Shown: piece by piece, positions 1-5,108 of the stretch | Numbering within the stretch: position 1 is the first letter of the stretch | Layout: the number at the start of each line of letters is the position of its first letter | NCBI GenBank assembly: GCA_020216575.1 | Contig: JAIUYC010000411.1 | Location: 1 to 5,108 of the forward strand | DNA length: 5,108 nucleotides | Direction of reading: 5' to 3' | Source of the DNA: Coleofasciculus sp. S288 | Lineage (GTDB): Bacteria; Cyanobacteriota; Cyanobacteriia; Cyanobacteriales; Coleofasciculaceae | The notes under the pieces: generated by a model | What the model was told of the DNA's origin: nothing | Databases searched by the model: none | The model's input: only the letters and a program-made list of their open reading frames with translations | Translations under genes and position numbers: made by a program

Positions 1-1121
1 GGGCTACTCAATATAACCAAACTGCTGCAACCGAAGCCAATGCCGTACTTTACAATCAGGTGACGGCTGGTGTTTTTGGAGCCTTTAGTGGTTACGAAAC
101 CCTCTGCAAAGAACTAGATCTTGAAACTGATCAGGAACGATACCACATTCATGCCTTCCACATGATGGGTTACAAGACAAAAAAAGCTCTGCTAGGTGCA
201 GCCTTTAATACGTCCATCCAAGGGAAGTCGTACAAAAAAGGAGTAGCACCTGGGCAAAAATCGAAGTTCTTCTCCTTTAACTGGCAAAGTTCGCCTTTAT
301 CAGCGTTTCAGGAATCCGCCTCGCGCTTCGTTACCAACAAAGTGCTGCTAAAGAACCAAGCCCACTGCTATTCTCAGTATTTGAGGGAGTTGGAAGAAAA
401 AGGCGAACCAATTCCAGCTCAAACCACGGGTTTGTTAGGGCAATTAGCACCTCGACCTTTACTACAGTTCTTCACCTTAAACTGTGGAAGTTCGCCCTTT
501 TTAGCGTGCCTGTTCTTCGTCACGCGCTTCATGGCGAACATGCTGATCAAAAATTACGAATACCGCTACTTCCAGTATTACCGGGAATTAGAAAAGAAAG
601 GCGAGTTTCTCCCCGCCCCGCTCGCTGTCTCTCACTACCATCTCTTGGATGAAGCATTCCACACCACAACATCTCAGCTAATCGCTCAAGATTTGTACAA
701 AGACTTCCCCAAAGCAACGGCTTACGAGAAATTCTTGGCTAATTGGACAATCTACAGAGCGCAAACGGTTGGTTTAAGTGGTCTTTCTGGTGGAATCCCT
801 GCTATATTCCGAAACGATGACACGTTCATGCTCTCGTTTTACAGGCTGCTACAGTCTCCTGTATTTAGTATGTCTGACCAAGAAGCACTTCAGTGGCTAG
901 AGAAGTGCATGTGTACCGAACACGAGGGTTTCCATTTAACTCTCAAATATCACCAACGCCTTCTGTTAGATCTCCGTCGGCTTTTCGAGCCTATTGACTA
1001 CCTGTGGCCTGTCAACCGCGAACTGAGCGTAATGGCTTCAGGAGGCTCGATTGACAAGGCTATTCAAAATAACATCAAGGCTTTTGAGCCGTTCTCTAAG
1101 TCTGTCACTCAGAGTAATTAG
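1..1121 (+). CDS. CylC-like dimetal-carboxylate halogenase (5' end outside window)
   Basis: Probably a di-metal enzyme that halogenates an unactivated carbon of a carrier-protein-bound acyl chain. The frame is open from the left edge (first full codon at 3), giving 372 residues before TAG at 1119-1121. The GTG at 60 is not the true start, because the codons before it (ATQYNQTAATEANAVLYNQ) align with residues 92-110 of the downstream paralogue, so about 91 N-terminal residues are missing. Counting from codon 3, putative metal ligands are E11, E45-R-Y-H48, E186, and H213-xxx-E217-xx-H220. This is the AurF-family pattern; the first spacing is one residue shorter than in the paralogue. A conserved C-terminal block holds EHEG, DYLWP and MASGGSID. 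A segment is duplicated internally with a period of about 67 residues. Its C-terminal half is about 60% identical by eye to the downstream paralogue. CylC-like halogenase is the best assignment; another AurF-type oxygenase, such as an N-oxygenase or hydroxylase, is the alternative. Confidence 0.75.
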   Translation, partial: ATQYNQTAATEANAVLYNQVTAGVFGAFSGYETLCKELDLETDQERYHIHAFHMMGYKTKKALLGAAFNTSIQGKSYKKGVAPGQKSKFFSFNWQSSPLSAFQESASRFVTNKVLLKNQAHCYSQYLRELEEKGEPIPAQTTGLLGQLAPRPLLQFFTLNCGSSPFLACLFFVTRFMANMLIKNYEYRYFQYYRELEKKGEFLPAPLAVSHYHLLDEAFHTTTSQLIAQDLYKDFPKATAYEKFLANWTIYRAQTVGLSGLSGGIPAIFRNDDTFMLSFYRLLQSPVFSMSDQEALQWLEKCMCTEHEGFHLTLKYHQRLLLDLRRLFEPIDYLWPVNRELSVMASGGSIDKAIQNNIKAFEPFSKSVTQSN

Positions 1122-1127
1122 TCTTCA

Positions 1128-1172
1128 ATACTAAGCTGCGCTCAAAGATATTACTGGATCAGATTCATTAGT
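1128..1172. repeat. Imperfect 45-bp direct repeat, copy 1
   Basis: It matches 1326-1370 without gaps at 34 of 45 positions. Shared blocks are ATACTAA at the left end, CTCAAAGATAT in the middle, and ATTAGT at the right end. It begins seven bases after the stop codon of the upstream halogenase-like gene. Function is unknown; it may be a decayed duplicated segment or dispersed element. Confidence 0.6.
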
Positions 1173-1249
1173 CCTCAGAGGATGTCTGAAAGGGAAGAAA
1201 AGTGATAGTCTGACGCAGTTTCAAGAGTTATTTCTCGTAAAGTATGGGA

Positions 1250-1285
1250 GGCGATCGCGCTGCGTGTACCAGCAAAGCGATCGCC
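1250..1285. repeat. HIP1-flanked hairpin
   Basis: Two HIP1 octamers (1251-1258 and 1277-1284) form the arms of an inverted repeat: GGCGATCGC at 1250-1258 pairs with GCGATCGCC at 1277-1285. Just inside, GCTG at 1259-1262 pairs with CAGC at 1270-1273, leaving a 7-base loop and an AAA bulge on the right arm, so 13 base pairs form in total. There is no T-run after it, so it does not look like a simple terminator. HIP1 is a highly abundant cyanobacterial octamer. A hairpin with HIP1 at both ends looks like a dispersed small repeat, though that is inference. Confidence 0.75.
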
Positions 1286-1325
1286 AGTTTTGGAAGTAAC
1301 CAACGAGCTTTTCAGGCATCCTCTC

Positions 1326-1370
1326 ATACTAATTCGCTCTCAAAGATATCAGTCAATCAGAGGAATTAGT
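1326..1370. repeat. Imperfect 45-bp direct repeat, copy 2
   Basis: This is the second copy of the segment at 1128-1172, offset by 198 bp, with 34 of 45 positions identical. It lies about 110 bp upstream of the GTG start of the second halogenase-like gene, where an upstream regulatory element could sit. No known operator was recognised in it. Confidence 0.6.
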
Positions 1371-1462
1371 TCTACTCTTACGTTCTTAAAAGTATCACTT
1401 CCTGGATGAGCAGATGGAGAGAGGGTAAGCTGTAGTAATGCAACTCATTATCAGGGCAATCT

Positions 1463-1468
1463 AAGGAG
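1463..1468 (+). promoter_or_regulatory. Ribosome binding site deciding a GTG start
   Basis: AAGGAG is a strong Shine-Dalgarno match ending nine bases before the GTG at 1478. It supports that GTG as the start of the second halogenase-like gene. The nearest upstream ATG (1438) is in a different frame. Confidence 0.8.
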
Positions 1469-1477
1469 AAAATCAGA

Positions 1478-2836
1478 GTGAATAACATCCAAGCTCAGGA
1501 TAAAAATAGCCAATTTTGTGTCTTAAATGAAACTCAAGAAAAGGAACCTCTCAAAGTAATTAAAAATAACTATCGAAATAATATTAATTCTGACTATACG
1601 GAGAAAATAGAAGAATTAGACAAGGCCTTTAAATACAGTAGTAACAGCAATTATTACTGGAGCGCTCCAGAGCTTTCACTGCTTTACGGTACCCCACTCT
1701 ACGAAGCCGCTTCTCCCTCCCAAAAGATAGCTCTCAATCATCTCTATTGGGTTTCACAGTACAACTTTACTGCTCTCGCTGAAACTGAGACAATTCATTA
1801 CAACCAGATAACGGGCGGTTGTTTCTCTGCCATGGGGGGTGATTACGAAACAATTGCCCGCCAGTTGGAACATGAATCCGTTCAGGAGCGCAGCCACATT
1901 CATGCCTTTTACAAAGTTAATTACCAAACCATGAAAGCCTTGCTGGGCAAGCAAGCATTTATCAAGCCACTCAAAAATAAATTGGAGCAGCCAAGCTGGG
2001 TCAGCTCACAACTTCCGACTTATCAGTACAACACTCTACGCTTTTTGAGCAAGATGATGCTCAAAGGCAAAGAACAATACTATTCTCAGTATTTAAAGAA
2101 ATTTGAAGAGGAAGACAAGCTCTCAAAGCTGAGCAATGGTTTTTTCCACGGACGAGGATTTATCCCTCAGTCCCTGTTACGGTTCTTTGCCTTGAACTGG
2201 GGAAGTTCACCGTTTTTGTCCAGTCAATACTACACTTTGCGCTACATGGGCAATATGCTTCTCAAGAATATAGAGTACAGCATCTATGCCTATTTCAAAA
2301 AATTGCAAAAGCAAGGTGAGTTTGTGCCAGTGCCAACAGCTATCTCTCACTACCACTTATTGGATGAAGCGTTTCACACGACTACTTCCCTATTTCTCGC
2401 TAGAGATGTATACAAACTTCTACCCAAACCCACAGCCTATGAGAAAATCGTGGTGAATCTGGCAATATACCTAATTCAAACTAACAATTTTAATGGGCTT
2501 TCTGGAGTAGTCAATAAGCGTTGTTTTAAAGATGATCGCTCTTTGATGGCAGATATTTTCAAGCTGCTACAGAGTCCTCTATTTGGTATGTCTACCCAAG
2601 AAGCACTCCATTGGATGGAGAAATGTTTCTGTCACGAACACGAAGGGTATCATCTGTCAGCTAAATCTTACCAGCGCCTCCTGTCAGAGTTACGTCGGTT
2701 TGGCGATAATCTCGACTACTTATGGCCGATTAACCGCGAAATGCGCGTCATGGCTTCAGGAGGCTCGATTGACCAAGCCATCAAAAATAACATCAAGACG
2801 TTTAAAGACTTCTCCAGCTCCGTTGCCCATGCCTAA
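1478..2836 (+). CDS. CylC-like dimetal-carboxylate halogenase, second tandem copy
   Basis: This is a complete 452-residue protein with a GTG start, AAGGAG nine bases upstream, and a TAA stop followed by an adjacent TAG. It probably halogenates an aliphatic position of an acyl chain on a carrier protein. Putative metal ligands are E102, E137-R-S-H140, E266, and H293-xxx-E297-xx-H300. The E102-to-E137 gap (35) and E266-to-H293 gap (27) equal those between AurF ligands E101-E136 and E196-H223. E104 is less likely to be a ligand because the upstream paralogue has Asn there. Residues 1-60 are polar, rich in Asn, Lys and Glu, and probably a flexible extension. Residues about 170-220 and 237-287 are diverged copies of one segment. 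The C-terminal block has EHEG (387-390), DYLWP and MASGGSID. AurF itself is clearly shorter. No signal peptide or membrane segment is evident, so it is probably cytoplasmic. The PKS starts 98 bp downstream, so co-transcription is likely. Halogenation rather than another oxidation is inferred from family and context. Confidence 0.8.
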   Translation: MNNIQAQDKNSQFCVLNETQEKEPLKVIKNNYRNNINSDYTEKIEELDKAFKYSSNSNYYWSAPELSLLYGTPLYEAASPSQKIALNHLYWVSQYNFTALAETETIHYNQITGGCFSAMGGDYETIARQLEHESVQERSHIHAFYKVNYQTMKALLGKQAFIKPLKNKLEQPSWVSSQLPTYQYNTLRFLSKMMLKGKEQYYSQYLKKFEEEDKLSKLSNGFFHGRGFIPQSLLRFFALNWGSSPFLSSQYYTLRYMGNMLLKNIEYSIYAYFKKLQKQGEFVPVPTAISHYHLLDEAFHTTTSLFLARDVYKLLPKPTAYEKIVVNLAIYLIQTNNFNGLSGVVNKRCFKDDRSLMADIFKLLQSPLFGMSTQEALHWMEKCFCHEHEGYHLSAKSYQRLLSELRRFGDNLDYLWPINREMRVMASGGSIDQAIKNNIKTFKDFSSSVAHA

Positions 2837-2922
2837 TAGGCTCCTTCGAGGAATTCAACGTTTGAATCGATTTTGAAAACGCCCGCAGATTGGCTGGCAC
2901 GTTAGCAGAAATACTTGCAGTT

Positions 2923-2928
2923 AGAGGA
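2923..2928 (+). promoter_or_regulatory. Ribosome binding site of the PKS gene
   Basis: AGAGGA lies six bases before the GTG at 2935 and favours that GTG as the PKS start. Two TTG codons in the same frame are less likely: 2929 touches the site itself, and 2890 has no purine-rich site in front of it. The frame is open back to a TGA at 2863-2865. Confidence 0.55.
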
Positions 2929-2934
2929 TTGAAA

Positions 2935-5108
2935 GTGGAACCTATAGCAATTATCGGTATTGGTTGTCGTTTGCCCGGAGCTAAAGATCCCGAATCCTTC
3001 TGGCAGCTTTTGCGGAACGGTGTGGATGCCATCACGGAGGTGCCAAAAGATCGATGGGATATTGACGCCTTTTACGACCCGGAACCTGGTAAACCTGGAA
3101 AAATGAGCACCCGTTGGGGTGGCTTTCTGGAGCGGGTGGATCAATTCGACCCTAGCTTCTTCGGGATTTCCCCCCGTGAGGTAGAGCGAATGGACCCCCA
3201 GCAACGGCTGGTTTTGGAAGTAGCCTGGGAAGCCCTAGAAAACGCTGGACTCGCACCCGATAAACTGAGTGGCAGTCAGACCGGGGTTTTCATCGGAATC
3301 GGCAATTACGACTATTGCAGGTTGCTTGCCAAAGATATAACCCGTGCCAACGCTTACGATGGCACAGGCAACACCCTCTCCATTACTGCCAATCGCCTCT
3401 CGTACATTCTGAATCTGCGCGGACCGAGTGTGGTGGTAGAGACGGCTTGCTCTTCGTCTCTGGTGGCGTTACATTTTGCCTGCCGGAGTTTGCTCCAGGG
3501 GGAGTCTAATGCCTGTCTGGTCGGTGGGGTCAGCCTGATGGTGGTTCCGGAGACGACCATCACTTACTCTCACGCTCGGATGATGGCACCTGACGGTCGC
3601 TGTAAGACGTTTGATGCCAGTGCGGATGGGTATGTCCGGGGAGAAGGGTGCGGGATTGTCGTCCTCAAGCGCTTCTCGGATGCGCTCAGAGATGGGGATA
3701 ATATATTGGCGATCATCAGAGGTTCAGCAGTTAACCAAGATGGTCTGAGTAACGGACTCACAGCTCCCAATGGACCATCTCAGCAGGCGGTCATCCGTCA
3801 GTCCCTGAAAAATGCTGGAGTGACACCGGCACAGATTAGCTATATTGAAGCTCACGGCACTGGCACATCTCTAGGAGATCCAATTGAATTTAAATCCCTA
3901 AAAGCCGTGCTGATGCAGGGTCGCGAACAAAACGAGACCTGTTGGCTGGGTTCAGTTAAGACCAATATCGGTCATTTGGAAGCGGCTGCTGGGATAACTG
4001 GCGTCATCAAGGTTGCACTTGCCCTTCATCATAAGGAAATCCCCCCCCACCTGCACCTGAAGCAACTAAATCCTTTAATTTCGTTGGAAGGAACGACCTT
4101 TTCCATTCCAACCGAGTGCCAACCTTGGTCTGTTGAGCGCCGCTTAGCTGGGATAAGCGCGTTTGGTTTCGGAGGCACGAATTGTCACGTAATTTTGGAA
4201 GAAGCGCCCGTACAAAAGGCAGGGGGAGCAGGGGGAGCAGAGGAAGCAGGGGGAGAAGACAATACTTCCTCAGCTGTCCTTGAGGACAATCCAAAATCCA
4301 AAATCGTTCGACTGCCCTTCGGCAAGCTCAGGAACCGCGCTCACGCCGAAGTCCAAAATCCAAAATTTATAGAGCGTCCTTTCCACATTCTTACCCTTTC
4401 GGCAAAAAATGAGAAAGCTCTAGAAGAACTGGCACAGCGCTATGCAGCTTTCTTAGCGGCTCATCCTGATGCATCTTTGGCGGATGTTTGCTTTACTGCC
4501 AATACGGGGCGATCGCATTTTGACCACCGCCTTGCTGTCGTCGCTGAATCGACCACACAGTTGCGGGAACAACTGGAGGCTTTCGCCACGGGGAAAGAGA
4601 CTGCTGGACTGGTAAGCGGTCAACTCACCAGTAAGAAGCGCCCGAAGATAGCCTTTTTATTCACAGGCCAGGGTTCTCAGTACGCAGGCATGGGACGGCA
4701 ACTCTACGAAACCCAACCTGTCTTCCGCCAAGCCCTCGATTGCTGTGACGAAATTCTGCGTTCTTATTTAGAACAACCCCTGCTATCGGTTCTGTATCCC
4801 GAAGCAGGAGAAAACTCACCGCTAGATGAAACCGCTTACACTCAACCCGCTTTATTTGCCCTAGAGTATGCCCTAGCTCAGTTATGGAAATCCTGGGGCA
4901 TAGAACCCACAATCGTTATGGGTCATAGTGTAGGGGAATATGCCGCCGCTTGTGTAGCTGGAGTATTTAGCCTCGAAGATGGTCTGAAATTGATTGCTGA
5001 ACGCGCCCGTTTAATGCAAGCTCTGCCTCAAGATGGTGAGATGGTGGCGGTGTTTGCCAGCGAGAGCAAGGTGCAAGACGTCATTCAACCCTATGCCCAA
5101 GAGCTTTC
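2935..5108 (+). CDS. Modular type I polyketide synthase, KS-AT start (3' end outside window)
   Basis: This is the N-terminal part (724 codons seen) of a multidomain PKS that extends an acyl chain by decarboxylative condensation. The chosen GTG start gives (M)[14 protein letters not shown], the usual opening of a ketosynthase. KS spans residues about 2-425 and is complete, with catalytic Cys172 in TACSSS, His307 in EAHGTGT, and His347 in NIGHLEA, so it should condense. After HVILEEAPV comes a linker of about 55 residues rich in low-complexity sequence. The post-KS linker then resumes at [18 protein letters not shown] begins near residue 570 with [12 protein letters not shown] and has the nucleophile Ser665 in GHSVGE. 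GHSVGE is typical of malonyl-CoA ATs rather than methylmalonyl (GHSQGE), but the second specificity motif is beyond the window. There is no N-terminal loading domain or obvious docking region. It may therefore accept an acyl chain from a separate carrier protein, consistent with the upstream halogenase-like genes. Downstream domains (reductive, methyltransferase, ACP, NRPS) cannot be seen. Confidence 0.95.
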   Translation, partial: MEPIAIIGIGCRLPGAKDPESFWQLLRNGVDAITEVPKDRWDIDAFYDPEPGKPGKMSTRWGGFLERVDQFDPSFFGISPREVERMDPQQRLVLEVAWEALENAGLAPDKLSGSQTGVFIGIGNYDYCRLLAKDITRANAYDGTGNTLSITANRLSYILNLRGPSVVVETACSSSLVALHFACRSLLQGESNACLVGGVSLMVVPETTITYSHARMMAPDGRCKTFDASADGYVRGEGCGIVVLKRFSDALRDGDNILAIIRGSAVNQDGLSNGLTAPNGPSQQAVIRQSLKNAGVTPAQISYIEAHGTGTSLGDPIEFKSLKAVLMQGREQNETCWLGSVKTNIGHLEAAAGITGVIKVALALHHKEIPPHLHLKQLNPLISLEGTTFSIPTECQPWSVERRLAGISAFGFGGTNCHVILEEAPVQKAGGAGGAEEAGGEDNTSSAVLEDNPKSKIVRLPFGKLRNRAHAEVQNPKFIERPFHILTLSAKNEKALEELAQRYAAFLAAHPDASLADVCFTANTGRSHFDHRLAVVAESTTQLREQLEAFATGKETAGLVSGQLTSKKRPKIAFLFTGQGSQYAGMGRQLYETQPVFRQALDCCDEILRSYLEQPLLSVLYPEAGENSPLDETAYTQPALFALEYALAQLWKSWGIEPTIVMGHSVGEYAAACVAGVFSLEDGLKLIAERARLMQALPQDGEMVAVFASESKVQDVIQPYAQEL
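4219..4254. repeat. Four 9-bp tandem units inside the PKS linker
   Basis: Four consecutive 9-bp units of the type GCAGGGGGA lie exactly in the PKS reading frame (units 1, 2 and 4 identical, unit 3 GCAGAGGAA). They encode AGG, AGG, AEE and AGG. Purine-rich tandem words like this are common between genes in filamentous cyanobacteria. Here they are read through in the flexible KS-AT linker. Confidence 0.85.
4290..4366. repeat. Direct repeat pair and inverted repeat in the KS-AT linker
   Basis: The 15-base word TCCAAAATCCAAAAT occurs at 4290-4304 and again at 4352-4366. The offset is 62 bp, not a multiple of three, so the two copies are read in different frames (NPKSK and QNPKF). Between them CTTCGGC (4317-4323) pairs with GCCGAAG (4345-4351), the latter abutting the second copy. 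The block resembles non-coding dispersed repeats that have been kept in frame within an unconstrained linker. Confidence 0.75.

Larger units (their letters stand above)
1122..1477. other. Intergenic region with repeats, no gene seen
   Basis: This 356-bp gap separates the two halogenase-like genes. I see no credible reading frame on either strand. It holds a HIP1-based hairpin, an imperfect 45-bp direct repeat, and three copies of a short word of the form CAGAnnnATTAGT (starting at 1110, 1160 and 1358; the first overlaps the end of the upstream gene). An 8-bp inverted pair (AGAGGATG at 1177-1184, CATCCTCT at 1317-1324) brackets the HIP1 hairpin. No convincing -35/-10 pair or rho-independent terminator could be picked by eye, so whether the downstream gene has its own promoter or depends on read-through is open. 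Confidence 0.6.

Noticed and set aside
60..62. GTG as the start codon of the first gene
   Set aside because: The frame is open upstream to the window edge, and the upstream codons align residue for residue with the complete paralogue, including a predicted metal ligand (codon 33-35).
2853..2867. Small inverted repeat ATTCAA-CGT-TTGAAT as a terminator between the halogenase-like gene and the PKS
   Set aside because: The 6-bp stem is AT-rich and followed by only four T residues after a gap, too weak to call a terminator; the gene order suggests co-transcription.
2583..2876. Forward frame overlapping the end of the second halogenase-like gene
   Set aside because: It lies out of frame within the conserved 3' coding region, and its protein has no recognisable motif or conservation.
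2802..3204. Two reverse-strand frames across the spacer and KS start
   Set aside because: They are shadows of the KS coding sequence with no recognisable protein and no supporting ribosome site.
3315..3770. Short frames on both strands inside the KS
   Set aside because: The KS reading frame is continuous and carries catalytic residues throughout this stretch.
4007..4294. Reverse-strand frame with [12 protein letters not shown] repeats
   Set aside because: It is the antisense reading of the purine-rich tandem repeat and the KS 3' end; the + strand KS is unambiguous here.
4661..4912. Reverse-strand frame within the AT
   Set aside because: It is antisense to the AT with its intact GQGSQ and GHSVG motifs; no independent support.

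Overview
The window looks like part of a secondary-metabolite gene cluster from a cyanobacterium. The evidence is three HIP1 octamers (GCGATCGC at 1251, 1277 and 4509), cyanobacterial-type short repeats, and a modular type I polyketide synthase (PKS) whose linkers and motifs resemble those of cyanobacterial PKSs. All genes found are on the + strand. No RNA gene, CRISPR array, transposase or origin was seen.

Layout: (1) 1-1121 is the 3' part of a gene cut by the left window edge. (2) 1122-1477 is a 356-bp gap with a HIP1 hairpin and imperfect direct repeats but no credible gene. (3) 1478-2836 is a complete 452-residue paralogue of the first gene. (4) 2837-2934 is a short spacer. (5) From 2935 to the right edge runs the start of a large modular PKS: a complete ketosynthase (KS), a KS-AT linker, and the first half of an acyltransferase (AT). 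The PKS is the longest reading frame in the window and is open at the right edge.

The two paralogues carry the seven-ligand pattern of AurF-type dimetal-carboxylate oxygenases (E, ExxH, E, HxxxExxH), and their spacings match AurF almost exactly. Together with length, cyanobacterial origin and PKS neighbour, this points to the CylC-like dimetal halogenases, which chlorinate unactivated carbons of acyl chains held on a carrier protein. Tandem CylC-type genes are known from the columbamide pathway (ColD/ColE). The simplest reading is that an acyl chain is loaded onto a carrier protein (gene outside the window), halogenated by one or both enzymes, and then extended with malonyl units by the PKS. 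The pathway order and product are inference.

The most unusual features are an internal tandem duplication (period about 67 residues) inside both halogenase-like proteins, and a block of intergenic-type repeats lying in frame within the KS-AT linker.
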